Assembly (NCBI GenBank): GCA_023663135.1
Contig: JAMPIE010000014.1
Span: 1-64,000, forward strand
Length of the DNA: 64,000 nt
DNA from: Alloprevotella sp.
GTDB lineage: Bacteria > Bacteroidota > Bacteroidia > Bacteroidales > Muribaculaceae
Reading direction: 5' to 3'
Shown here: in pieces, positions 35,106 to 43,631 of the stretch
Position numbering within the stretch: position 1 is the first letter of the stretch
How the letters are laid out: every line of letters starts with the position of its first letter
Notes under the pieces: generated by a model
What the model saw: the letters and a program-made list of their open reading frames with translations, nothing else
Databases searched by the model: none
Told to the model about the DNA's origin: nothing
Position numbers and translations under genes: made by a program

Positions 35106-36560
35106 ATGACAGACAAAGAAATATCAGGTCGTGATGCCCAGTGGCGCGAGGAGCTTCGCCGAGCCATGACCGCCAAGGAGCGCACCGCCATCCCGCGCGT
35201 AAAGATGCCGGAGCTCGACCCGGCCTATCGTGTTACTACCCTCATCGACGAGGTCAATCAGGGTCTCTCGGCCGAGCAGGCTGTGCTGGAGGCCACGCGA
35301 TGCCTCGACTGCCCCGACCCACAGTGTATGAGGGGGTGTCCGGTGAGCATCAACATACCCGGATTTATCAAGAACATACAGCGTGGCTGCCCCGGGCAGG
35401 CCTCGGCCGTTCTCCGCGACACCTCGGCTTTGCCGGCTGTCTGCGGCCGAGTGTGTCCCCAGGAGCGGCAGTGTGAGAGCAAGTGTATCTATCATAAGAT
35501 GGGCAAAGAGCCGGTGGCCATAGGCTACCTCGAGCGCTTTGCCGCCGACAGCACCACCGCCCCAGCCGTCACTGCCGCCGAGCCCAACGGCATTAAAGTG
35601 GCCGTGGCCGGGTCGGGCCCCGCCGGCCTCTCCTTTGCCGGCGACATGGCCTCGCGCGGCTTTGACGTGACTGTCTTTGAAGCCCTTCACGAGATAGGGG
35701 GCGTTCTTAAATATGGCATCCCCGGGTTTAGGCTGCCCAATGCGATAGTAGACAAAGAGATAGAGGCCTTGAGACGAGCGGGAGTGAAGTTTGTGGCCGA
35801 CACCGTGATAGGGAAGACCCTCACTGTCGATGACCTCCGCGTGTCAGGCTTCAAGGGGCTTTTTGTGGCCTCGGGCGCAGGGCTGCCTCGCTTCATGGGC
35901 ATCCCCGGCGAAAACCTCATAGGAGTGATGAGCAGCAACGAATACCTTACGCGCATCAACCTCATGGGTGCCGGTACCCCCGGCCATGACACCCCTGTGG
36001 CCCGCGGACGCGTTGCCGCCATCATTGGCGGCGGCAACACCGCCATGGACTCAGCCCGGACCGCCCGCCGCATGGGGTCAGAGAAAGTCTATATAGTCTA
36101 TCGCCGCTCCGAGGCCGAGATGCCTGCCCGACTGGAGGAGATAAAACACGCCAAGGAGGAGGGGATAGAGCTCTTGACGCTGGCCAACCCCATGGAATAT
36201 CTCGGCGACGAGAAAGGTCATGTGACCTCCATGAGGCTCCAGCGCATGGCCTTAGGGGAGCCTGACGAGAGCGGACGCCGCTCACCCGTTGCCATTCCCG
36301 GGGAGGTAGACACCCTGCCGGTGGATCTGGTGATAGTCTCTGTGGGCGTGAGCCCCAATCCCATTATCCCCGACTCCGTCGAGGGACTTGAGATGAGCCG
36401 TCGAGGCACCATCACGGTCAACGACGACACGATGCAGAGCTCACTCGAAGGAATCTATGCCGGCGGCGACATAGTGCGCGGCGGAGCCACAGTGATATTG
36501 GCTATGGGCGACGGACGACGTGCCGCTCAGGGCATGGCAGCCGCCCTCACTCTTAAATAA
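35106..36560 (+). CDS. NfnB/GltA-type NADPH-dependent oxidoreductase subunit
   Basis: A 484-residue protein like the small subunit of glutamate synthase and NfnB. Two N-terminal [4Fe-4S] Cys clusters are visible (CLDCPDPQCMRGCPVS and CGRVCPQERQCESKC, about residues 60-130), followed by two Rossmann nucleotide sites: VAVAGSGPAGLSFAGDMA (FAD) and AAIIGGGNTAMDSARTA (NADPH), and a late GGDIVRGGATVI. The start is uncertain: a TTG at 35094 overlaps the previous stop, but the ATG at 35106 is preferred. No large glutamate synthase subunit is nearby, which favours an NfnAB-like complex. Confidence 0.9.
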   Translation: MTDKEISGRDAQWREELRRAMTAKERTAIPRVKMPELDPAYRVTTLIDEVNQGLSAEQAVLEATRCLDCPDPQCMRGCPVSINIPGFIKNIQRGCPGQASAVLRDTSALPAVCGRVCPQERQCESKCIYHKMGKEPVAIGYLERFAADSTTAPAVTAAEPNGIKVAVAGSGPAGLSFAGDMASRGFDVTVFEALHEIGGVLKYGIPGFRLPNAIVDKEIEALRRAGVKFVADTVIGKTLTVDDLRVSGFKGLFVASGAGLPRFMGIPGENLIGVMSSNEYLTRINLMGAGTPGHDTPVARGRVAAIIGGGNTAMDSARTARRMGSEKVYIVYRRSEAEMPARLEEIKHAKEEGIELLTLANPMEYLGDEKGHVTSMRLQRMALGEPDESGRRSPVAIPGEVDTLPVDLVIVSVGVSPNPIIPDSVEGLEMSRRGTITVNDDTMQSSLEGIYAGGDIVRGGATVILAMGDGRRAAQGMAAALTLK

Positions 36561-36593
36561 AGCTAAAAAATGAGAAAGCGAGGCCCCGCGATG

Positions 36594-36624
36594 CTTGCCC
36601 ACTCATGGCAAAAGGCTAATTTTG
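36594..36624 (+). promoter_or_regulatory. Promoter of the TonB-domain gene
   Basis: CTTG (36594-36597), 19-nt spacer, TAATTTTG (36617-36624). It falls inside the longest open frame, which moves the true start to the ATG at 36639, just after the predicted transcription start. Confidence 0.7.
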
Positions 36625-36638
36625 TCCATCATTGCATC

Positions 36639-37070
36639 ATGGCTAAACTAATCATTACCCTCCTCTCCCTCGCAGCGCTCACCGCCGCAGCCCATGACGG
36701 GCCGCAGGGGCGTCGCACAGTGGCCCTTGCCTATGAGGGAGGCACCTCCACCACGGCCTATCTCTATGAGGCCGTGGACATCCATCCCGTCTTTCCCGGC
36801 GGCGACCGCAAGATGATGAGCTTTATCAACGCCGAGCGGCGCTATCCTGCCGACGCCTACCGCCGAGGCGTCGAGGGGCGCGTCATCTGCTCCTTCTTAG
36901 TCCACCCCGATGGGTCGATCTCCCACATAGAGGTGGTGAGGGGAGTGGAAGAGAGCCTTGACCGGGAGGCGATACGCATCATCGGCGCCATGCCCCACTG
37001 GGAGCCGGGATATGTAGGCTCCAAGGCAGTGGCCACCTTCTGCATACTCCCCATCCCCTTCCGACGCTGA
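36639..37070 (+). CDS. Small exported TonB C-terminal-domain protein
   Basis: A 143-residue protein with a signal peptide (MAKLIITLLSLAALTAAAHD) and a complete TonB C-terminal fold (about 48-140): HPVFPGGDRKMMSF, RYPADAYRRGVEGRV, LVHPDGSISHIEVVRG, and MPHWEPGYV. It lacks the membrane anchor plus proline-rich linker of a true TonB, so it cannot span to ExbB/D. Stand-alone domains like this occur widely in Bacteroidetes with unknown roles. Start moved downstream because the promoter lies inside the longer frame. Three bp before the prenyl synthase start. Confidence 0.85.
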   Translation: MAKLIITLLSLAALTAAAHDGPQGRRTVALAYEGGTSTTAYLYEAVDIHPVFPGGDRKMMSFINAERRYPADAYRRGVEGRVICSFLVHPDGSISHIEVVRGVEESLDREAIRIIGAMPHWEPGYVGSKAVATFCILPIPFRR

Positions 37071-37072
37071 TA

Positions 37073-38032
37073 ATGAAAGACTATAACGCCTATCTCTTGC
37101 TCATTGAGGCGCGCCTGCGCGAATGTGCTGCGGCCAAGGACCCCGACACACTGCGCCTCCCCATCCGCTACACCCTTGAAGGGGGGGGCAAGCGCCTCAG
37201 ACCCATCCTCATGATGGCCTCCTGCGAAGCCGCAGGCCGACCGGCCGACCAGATCCTTAACCAGGCCGCCGCCATAGAGATGTTTCATAACTTCACCCTC
37301 CTTCACGACGACGTGATGGATCGTGCCGACATGCGCCGCGGGCGTGCCACCGTCCATCGTCGCTGGGATGAGCGCCAGGCCATCCTCTCGGGCGATGCCA
37401 TGCTCACTATGGCCACCCAGCTCCTGGCCGATGGCTGCCCGCCGCAACTCTTGTCTGATGCCCTGGCTCTCTTCAACGCCACAGCAATGGAGGTCTATGA
37501 CGGCCAGCAGCTCGACATGGAGTTTGAGACTCGACAAGATGTGACCATCGATGAATATATGAGGATGATAAGGCTCAAGACTTCGGTGCTCCTCGGTTGT
37601 GCCGCTGCCATGGGGGCGCTCCTCGCCGAGGCCGCGCGCCCCGTGGTCAAAGCCTTCTACCAATTTGGCGTAAACCTCGGGATGGCCTTTCAGCTCCAAG
37701 ACGACCTCCTCGACACCTATGGTGACCCCATCGTCTTTGGCAAGGAGATAGGGGGCGACATCGTTAACGACAAAAAGACCTGGCTGCGCATCACAGCCAT
37801 GACCGAAGACACCTCCGGCATCATATCTGCCGAGACCACGTCGCCCACTCCCGATAAGATAGAGCGTGTGAGGGCAGTCTACACATCCCTCTCCCTCCCT
37901 GAGAGATGTCGTGAGCTTATCGACCGATATACCGACGCAGCCATAGCGGCCTTAGCCCCGGTGGCCATACCGCGCTCGGCTCTTGACTTCTTTACCGCCC
38001 TGGCCGACAGCGCACGCACCCGCACACACTGA
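37073..38032 (+). CDS. Polyprenyl diphosphate synthase (FPP/GGPP/octaprenyl type)
   Basis: Trans-prenyltransferase of 319 residues that elongates isopentenyl units. Both Asp-rich motifs are present: LLHDDVMD with DMRRGRATVH (first) and QDDLLDTYGD (second), plus GGGKRLRP in the N-terminal region. The expected product chain cannot be read from sequence. The GGG in GGGKRLRP is encoded by a run of eight G at 37181-37188. Likely supplies the isoprenoid pool that dxr feeds. Starts 2 bp after the TonB-domain gene. Confidence 0.94.
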   Translation: MKDYNAYLLLIEARLRECAAAKDPDTLRLPIRYTLEGGGKRLRPILMMASCEAAGRPADQILNQAAAIEMFHNFTLLHDDVMDRADMRRGRATVHRRWDERQAILSGDAMLTMATQLLADGCPPQLLSDALALFNATAMEVYDGQQLDMEFETRQDVTIDEYMRMIRLKTSVLLGCAAAMGALLAEAARPVVKAFYQFGVNLGMAFQLQDDLLDTYGDPIVFGKEIGGDIVNDKKTWLRITAMTEDTSGIISAETTSPTPDKIERVRAVYTSLSLPERCRELIDRYTDAAIAALAPVAIPRSALDFFTALADSARTRTH

Positions 38033-38072
38033 TCTCCCCACGCATCTCTCCCTTCCAAAATAATATTCCCTC

Positions 38073-39323
38073 ATGCACCAAAAACAGACACCTATACTGC
38101 TCATCACCGGATATCTCGGCTCCGGCAAGACCACCCTCCTTAACCGCATCCTCAACAATCGCCGAGGTACTCGCTTTGCCGTAATTGTCAACGACCTCGG
38201 CGAGGTTAACATCGATGCCGACCTCATTGGCCGAGGCGGAATAGTGGGGATGGACGATGCATCGCTCGTTCCCCTCCAAAATGGCTGCATCTGCTGTTCG
38301 CTTCAGGAAGACCTCATCCGCCAGGTGGCCGACCTCGTGGCCACCGACCGCTTTGACTACATAGTCATTGAGGCATCGGGCGTATGCGAGCCTGAACCTA
38401 TCGCCCAGACCCTATCAGCCATGGCAGAGCTCAATATACCGGGAGCCGACGTGCGCCTCGACTGCATCACTACCGTAGTTGATGCGCTCCGGCTGCGCGA
38501 CGAATTTGACTCCGGCCACTCTCTCCAAGCCCCCGGCATCGACGACGACGACATCGAGGCTCTGGTGATACGCCAGATAGAATTTTGCAACATGATCCTC
38601 CTTAACAAGATATCGGAGGTGACACCCGAGGAGGCCGAGATGATACGCGCTACAATACGCGCCATCCAGCCCACTGCCAAGATCATAGACTGTGACTTTT
38701 GCAATGTAAACTTTGGCAAGCTCCTTGATACTCACCTCTTTGACTTTGACAAGACCGCCACGTCGGCCACTTGGATCAAGGAGATAGACAAGCCAGTGGA
38801 CGAGGAAGAAGAAGAGCGCCACCATCATCACCATCACGATGATGATGACGATGAGCATGATGACGATGAGCATGAGCATGACGGGCATGAGCATCACCAC
38901 CATCATCATCACCACCACCACCACGATGGCGAGGAGGAGAGCCACGACGAGTATGGAATCTCAACCTTTGTCTATTTCACCCGCCGACCTTTCTCGCTCG
39001 ACCGCTTTGACTTCTTCTGCGATCGCCACTGGCCTGCCGAGATAGTCCGCGCCAAGGGGCTTTGCTACTTTGAGGAAAACCCCGACATGAGCTACCTCTT
39101 TGAACAAGCCGGGCGTCAGAAACGCATCACCCAAGCCGGCCAGTGGTATGCCACCGCGCCCGAGGAAGACCTCAAGATGCTCCTTCGCCACAACCCCGAC
39201 CTGATGCGCGACTGGGATCCCGTGGTGGGCGACCGCATGAACAAAATCGTCATCATTGGTCGTCACCTCGACCGTGACAAGATCACACGCGAGCTCGACA
39301 CCTGCCTTGCCCCCGAAAAATAA
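38073..39323 (+). CDS. CobW/COG0523-family GTPase with His/Asp-rich metal-binding loop
   Basis: A 416-residue GTPase of the CobW/ZigA/YeiR family, metallochaperones that deliver zinc, cobalt or iron. Walker A GYLGSGKT lies at 13-20, and the CxCC metal motif GCICC at 71-75. Residues 250-291 are an unusual run of His and Asp/Glu, including blocks of six and eleven His, between the GTPase and C-terminal domains; DNA shows CAC/CAT repeats. The C-terminal domain has the family's FSLDRFDFF. Metal and client are unknown. 40 bp after the prenyl synthase. Confidence 0.92.
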   Translation: MHQKQTPILLITGYLGSGKTTLLNRILNNRRGTRFAVIVNDLGEVNIDADLIGRGGIVGMDDASLVPLQNGCICCSLQEDLIRQVADLVATDRFDYIVIEASGVCEPEPIAQTLSAMAELNIPGADVRLDCITTVVDALRLRDEFDSGHSLQAPGIDDDDIEALVIRQIEFCNMILLNKISEVTPEEAEMIRATIRAIQPTAKIIDCDFCNVNFGKLLDTHLFDFDKTATSATWIKEIDKPVDEEEEERHHHHHHDDDDDEHDDDEHEHDGHEHHHHHHHHHHHDGEEESHDEYGISTFVYFTRRPFSLDRFDFFCDRHWPAEIVRAKGLCYFEENPDMSYLFEQAGRQKRITQAGQWYATAPEEDLKMLLRHNPDLMRDWDPVVGDRMNKIVIIGRHLDRDKITRELDTCLAPEK

Positions 39324-39333
39324 CCCCCTTGTC

Positions 39334-40242
39334 ATGAGGATCATCACAACAGAGGATATAAAGTCGCTCGGCATATCAAGGCAAGACACCATCGATTGGG
39401 TCACCGAGGCCTTCCTGATCAAGCCCCAGTGTCAGCTCCCCCCAAAGATGTCAGTCCATCCCCGAGGCAACGATTTTATCAACACAATGCCATGCCTGCT
39501 CCCCGAGCGCTATAGTCGCTTTGGCTGCAAGGTGGTGTCAAGAGTCAAGGGATGTCATCCGGCCTTGAAGAGCGAGCTGATGCTCATCGACACCTCGACC
39601 GGAGCCTTGACGGCGCTTGTTGACTGCGACTGGGTCACGGCCGCACGTACCGGGGCAGTAGCCACCCTGGCCATCACCACCCTCCGCCGCAGCGATGCCC
39701 GCGTCTATGCCTTCATAGGGCTCGGAGTCGTCGGGCAAGAGACCCTTGAAGACCTCCTCTATTCAACTCGCGGAGAGGAAATAGAGATAAGGCTGCGCCG
39801 ATATAAGACCCACGCCGAGGACACCATCGGTCGCCTTGCGCCCCATTATCCCAATGCCCGATTTGTCATCTCCGAGTCAAATGAAGAGCTTGTCGACGGA
39901 GCCGATGTGGTGGTGTCGGCCATTACCGATGCCGATGGGCTGCTGGTTGAGGATGTGACGCTGTTTAAGCCGGGATGCCTGGTGGTGCCCATCCATACAC
40001 GCGGTTTCCAAAACTGCGACAGGGAGTTTGACCTAGTCGTGGCCGACGACACTGCTCATGTGGCCAACTTCAGATATTTCAATGAATTTCGTCAGTTCTG
40101 CGAGCTGGGCGATGTCATTTCAGGCAATCACCCGGGACGCACCACCGACACACAGCGCATCTTGGCCTATAACATAGGTCTGGGCCTCCATGATGTCTTT
40201 TATGCCACTCGTATCGAGAAGCTGCTTGAGGACTGGGAGTAG
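39334..40242 (+). CDS. Ornithine cyclodeaminase/mu-crystallin family protein
   Basis: A 302-residue NAD(P)-dependent oxidoreductase. Start MRIITTEDIKSLGIS chosen because the longer frame starts inside the CobW gene. It has the N-terminal substrate-lid domain with NTMPCLLPERYSRFGCKVVS, RTGAVATLAI, a Rossmann site FIGLGVVGQETLEDL and DADGLLV. The family includes ornithine cyclodeaminase, alanine dehydrogenase and ketimine reductase; which reaction it performs here is unknown. It follows CobW by 10 bp. Confidence 0.86.
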   Translation: MRIITTEDIKSLGISRQDTIDWVTEAFLIKPQCQLPPKMSVHPRGNDFINTMPCLLPERYSRFGCKVVSRVKGCHPALKSELMLIDTSTGALTALVDCDWVTAARTGAVATLAITTLRRSDARVYAFIGLGVVGQETLEDLLYSTRGEEIEIRLRRYKTHAEDTIGRLAPHYPNARFVISESNEELVDGADVVVSAITDADGLLVEDVTLFKPGCLVVPIHTRGFQNCDREFDLVVADDTAHVANFRYFNEFRQFCELGDVISGNHPGRTTDTQRILAYNIGLGLHDVFYATRIEKLLEDWE

Positions 40243-40280
40243 CCACACCCCCTCTCCACGGCATAATTAACATCTATTAA

Positions 40281-40311
40281 CGGCAAGGATGTAACATATC
40301 CATCCTTGTCG
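40281..40311 (+). terminator. Hairpin between ornithine cyclodeaminase and MacB operon
   Basis: CGGCAAGGATG (40281-40291) and CATCCTTGTCG (40301-40311) form an 11-bp stem with one G-U and a 9-nt loop. No U-run follows. It may be a factor-assisted terminator or a leader structure of the efflux operon. Confidence 0.45.
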
Positions 40312-40372
40312 CGTCATATATACGTAGTAGGCCCTCGACACAGGTGGCCACTTCTCCATTCATCCTTCCGCC

Positions 40373-41083
40373 ATGCCAGCAGATTCAATCATTACGCTAC
40401 AAGACGTAAACAAGACCTATCCCGGAGCCGTACCCCTCCATGTGCTTAAGGGCATCGACCTCAACATCGACCGAGGCGAGCTCGTGGCCATTATGGGAGC
40501 CTCAGGCTCAGGCAAGTCGACACTCCTCAACATCTTAGGCATCCTCGACAACTACGACACAGGCTCATACATCCTCGACGGCACCCCCATCAAAGACCTC
40601 TCCGAAAATCGCGCCGCCGAGCTCCGCAATCGTCTCATAGGCTTTGTCTTCCAGTCGTTTAACCTCATCGGCTATAAGAACGCTCAGGAGAATGTGGCCC
40701 TCCCGCTCTACTATCAGGGAGTCGGTCGCTCCAAGCGCAACAAGCTCGCACTCGAGCAGCTCGAGCGCATGGGCCTTGCCGACCGCGCCCACCATCTCCC
40801 CGGCGAGCTATCCGGCGGCCAAAAGCAGCGCGTGGCCATTGCCCGCGCGCTTATCACCAACCCCTCGCTTATCTTGGCCGACGAGCCCACCGGCGCCCTC
40901 GACTCCAAGACCTCCAAGGAGGTGATGGAGGTGTTCAGGCGCCTCAACGACGAGGGGATGACCATAGTCATCGTGACCCACGACCCCGGAGTGGCCGCCC
41001 AATGTAAGCGCACTATCCGCATCTCCGACGGCCTCATTATCCCCGACAAAACCATCATCACCCCCCCGGCCCCCGATGCTTGA
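40373..41083 (+). CDS. ABC transporter ATP-binding protein (MacB type)
   Basis: A 236-residue ATPase of a MacB/LolD-like exporter. Walker A GASGSGKST (about 41-49), Q-loop VFQSFNLIGYKNAQENVALPL, signature LSGGQKQRVAIARAL and Walker B LILADEPTGALD are intact, and a His is present in IVIVTHDPG. It heads a five-gene operon (ATPase, two permeases, adaptor, TolC), and its stop overlaps the first permease start by 8 bp. Confidence 0.95.
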   Translation: MPADSIITLQDVNKTYPGAVPLHVLKGIDLNIDRGELVAIMGASGSGKSTLLNILGILDNYDTGSYILDGTPIKDLSENRAAELRNRLIGFVFQSFNLIGYKNAQENVALPLYYQGVGRSKRNKLALEQLERMGLADRAHHLPGELSGGQKQRVAIARALITNPSLILADEPTGALDSKTSKEVMEVFRRLNDEGMTIVIVTHDPGVAAQCKRTIRISDGLIIPDKTIITPPAPDA

Positions 41084-42311
41084 CCTGATCAACGAGATAA
41101 GCCAGACCCTCTCCAACAATCGACTGAGGACCATCCTCACGGGCATCTCCGTGGCCTGGGGCATCTTTATGCTCATCATCTTGGTGAGCATCTCCAAGGG
41201 AGTTTTCAACTCATTTGAGTCAAACATGTCATCATCCACCTCAGCCACCATTGAAATCTACCAGGGACGCACCACGATGGCTCATGGCGGATATAAGGAG
41301 GGACGATTTGTGAGGCTCAATGTGCGCGACATCCCGCAGATTATAGCTGCTCACCCGGAGATGGTAGAAGAGGTGCACACCACCATCTCCGTTGACTCGG
41401 CCAAGGTGGAGACCCCCACCGACTACACCGCCCAGGGTCTCTATGGCGTCTTTCCGGGCTCGCATGACCTGAGGCGAGCCAAGATGATTGCCGGACGAAC
41501 CCTCAACCGTCTCGACAACGACTCCAGGCGTAAAGTGATATTGATGGAGAAGCGTAATGCCGACCTCCTCTTCGGCTCTCCCGAGGCCGCTATTGGTCAG
41601 ACGGTCAAGAGCCTCGGACTGGCATGGACCGTGGTGGGCGTATTTTCCCACGACTGGCAGCGCGAAAACTACGTCCCCTTCAACACTCTGATGCAGTTGG
41701 CCAACAATGGCGATGGCTACGTCTGGCGCCTGTCGGTCGTCGCACCGGGCATGAAGGATGAGAAAGATGGCGAGGCCCTTGAGAAGGGCCTGCGTGCCAC
41801 TCTGGCCGGTATCCACAACTTCGACCCGGAAGACACCGGCGCCGTGTGGCTCTACAACCGCTTCACCTCCTACCTCTCATCTAAGGCCGGTCTTGGCTAT
41901 CTCGATATAGCCATATGGGTCATAGGCATCCTGACGATGCTTTCAGGTATCATAGGTGTGAGCAACATTATGTTTGTCTCAGTCCGCGAGCGCACCCATG
42001 AGATAGGCATCCGCCGAGCCATTGGCGCCAAGCCCCGCTCCATCATGGGACAGGTGGTGGCCGAGAGCGTGGTGATCACCACCCTCTTTGGATACATAGG
42101 CGTAGTGATGGGCATGGCCGTCACCCAGTTGGCCGCCAAGGTTATAGCCGCCAATCCCACCATCAGCCAAGGCATCAAAGACCCCACTGTCGACCTGGCC
42201 ATGGCCGTCAAGGTCACCATAGTGCTCATCATCTCCGGGGCTCTTGCCGGGCTCGCCCCCGCCATCAAAGCCACTAAAGTGAAACCGGTCGAGGCCCTCC
42301 GCGACGAATAA
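41076..42311 (+). CDS. MacB-like ABC permease 1 (FtsX domain)
   Basis: A 411-residue inner-membrane permease. N-terminal helix (about 15-45) with NNRLRTILTGISVAWGIFML, a large periplasmic MacB_PCD region, and three C-terminal helices (FtsX) including SGIIGVSNIMFVSVRERTHE and IGIRRAIGAKP. The end is the family-typical KVKPVEALRDE. The gene overlaps the ATPase gene by 8 bp, and a second, related permease follows 17 bp later, so the transport core may be a heterodimer. Confidence 0.93.
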   Translation: MLDLINEISQTLSNNRLRTILTGISVAWGIFMLIILVSISKGVFNSFESNMSSSTSATIEIYQGRTTMAHGGYKEGRFVRLNVRDIPQIIAAHPEMVEEVHTTISVDSAKVETPTDYTAQGLYGVFPGSHDLRRAKMIAGRTLNRLDNDSRRKVILMEKRNADLLFGSPEAAIGQTVKSLGLAWTVVGVFSHDWQRENYVPFNTLMQLANNGDGYVWRLSVVAPGMKDEKDGEALEKGLRATLAGIHNFDPEDTGAVWLYNRFTSYLSSKAGLGYLDIAIWVIGILTMLSGIIGVSNIMFVSVRERTHEIGIRRAIGAKPRSIMGQVVAESVVITTLFGYIGVVMGMAVTQLAAKVIAANPTISQGIKDPTVDLAMAVKVTIVLIISGALAGLAPAIKATKVKPVEALRDE

Positions 42312-42328
42312 TCCCCCCATCCACCGCC

Positions 42329-43597
42329 ATGGCATTGCAGACTTCACTCTTTGACATAGACAACTGGCGCGAGATAGGCGCCACACTGGCGCGCAACAAG
42401 ACCCGCACCTTCCTCACAGCCTTTGGTATATTTTGGGGCACCATGATGCTCGCCCTCCTTTGGGGCGGTTCCAACGGCCTGGAGGGGCTTCTTATGCGTA
42501 ATTTCTCCTCCATAGCATCCACCAACATGGGAGGCTTCTTCCCCAACCGCACATCCATCGCCTATCATGGCTTCAACAAGGGTCGATATTGGAATCTCAA
42601 TCAGACCGACGTGGACAACCTTCGCTCGCGTGCCGATGGAATCGAATTTGTCACCGGAGTCTACCAGTCGTATGGCAACATGACCTATGCCGACAAGAGC
42701 CAGACAGGCAGCATAATGGGCGTAGAGCCCGACTATGCACGCATTTCAGCCCCCAAAATCCTGGCCGGACGTTTTGTCAACGAGTCCGACCTGGCCAACT
42801 CCCGCAAGGTGACCTTCGTCGGTTCCAAGGTGGCCGAGACGCTGATGCCCGGGGTGTCTTACAGCGAGATGCTCGGCAAGGAGATAAGCCTGCGTGGCGT
42901 TTATTATAAGATAGTAGGAATAGGCGCTCAGGTGGGCGATGCCAGCATCGGTGGCCGCGTCGACGACTGCTCCTATATCCCCTTGACCACGATGCGCCAA
43001 GTGGAGAGCGGAGCAGGCGACCGCGTTGACTTCGTAGCCTTTTCCATGCGCCCCGGCCACAAGGTGAGCGACGTAATCCCCGTAGCACGACGCCTGATCT
43101 ACTCGCGACACTCCGTCCACCCCTCCGACGAGGAGGCCCTTCAGGTGATGGATATAAGCGAGCTCTTTGACATGGTGAGCAACGTCTTCCTTGGCCTCAC
43201 CGTCCTGGCCCTCTTTGTGGGCATAGGCTCCCTCATGGCCGGCATCATCGGAGTGGGCAACATCATGTGGATCATAGTCAAAGAACGCACCCACGAGATA
43301 GGCATCCGCCGCGCAATCGGCGCCACCCCCTCCTCCATCATCGTCCAGATACTCTCGGAGAGCATGGTGCTCACCACCATAGCCGGCATGGCCGGTATAG
43401 TCGTGGCCATCCTCGCCCTTTATCTCGTGGACATGGGCACCACCGACCCCATCACCGGCTCGGCCGGCTTCACCCTAAGCTTCGGCAACGCCATGACCGT
43501 CCTTGTGCTCTTCATGGCCTTAGGCACCGCCGCCGGAGTCATCCCCGCCCTCAAAGCCATGCGCATCAAGCCCATCGAGGCCATCAACGACAAGTAA
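42329..43597 (+). CDS. MacB-like ABC permease 2 (FtsX domain)
   Basis: A 422-residue paralogue of the preceding permease with the same plan: N-terminal helix in LARNKTRTFLTAFGIFWGTM, periplasmic domain, and the C-terminal FtsX segment with AGIIGVGNIMWIIVKERTHE, IGIRRAIGATP and RIKPIEAINDK. The strong parallel of the RTHEIGIRRAIGA block in both permeases shows a duplicated pair. Together they would form one heterodimeric exporter with the ATPase encoded upstream. Confidence 0.93.
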   Translation: MALQTSLFDIDNWREIGATLARNKTRTFLTAFGIFWGTMMLALLWGGSNGLEGLLMRNFSSIASTNMGGFFPNRTSIAYHGFNKGRYWNLNQTDVDNLRSRADGIEFVTGVYQSYGNMTYADKSQTGSIMGVEPDYARISAPKILAGRFVNESDLANSRKVTFVGSKVAETLMPGVSYSEMLGKEISLRGVYYKIVGIGAQVGDASIGGRVDDCSYIPLTTMRQVESGAGDRVDFVAFSMRPGHKVSDVIPVARRLIYSRHSVHPSDEEALQVMDISELFDMVSNVFLGLTVLALFVGIGSLMAGIIGVGNIMWIIVKERTHEIGIRRAIGATPSSIIVQILSESMVLTTIAGMAGIVVAILALYLVDMGTTDPITGSAGFTLSFGNAMTVLVLFMALGTAAGVIPALKAMRIKPIEAINDK

Positions 43598-43631
43598 ACC
43601 GATAATAAACTACACATCCCCATCATAGACA

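Noticed and set aside
38821..38935. CAC/CAT/GAT repeat as a CRISPR or satellite
   Set aside because: It is a coding His/Asp tract in frame, without spacers or uniform repeats.
38415..38945. Hydrophobic Val/Met-rich frame antisense to the CobW gene
   Set aside because: It is the antisense of the His/Asp-repeat region and other coding sequence; hydrophobicity arises from GTG/ATG complements of CAC/CAT.
39256..39333. 26-codon extension of the ornithine cyclodeaminase-family gene into CobW
   Set aside because: It lies in the other gene's coding sequence and does not resemble the family N-terminus.
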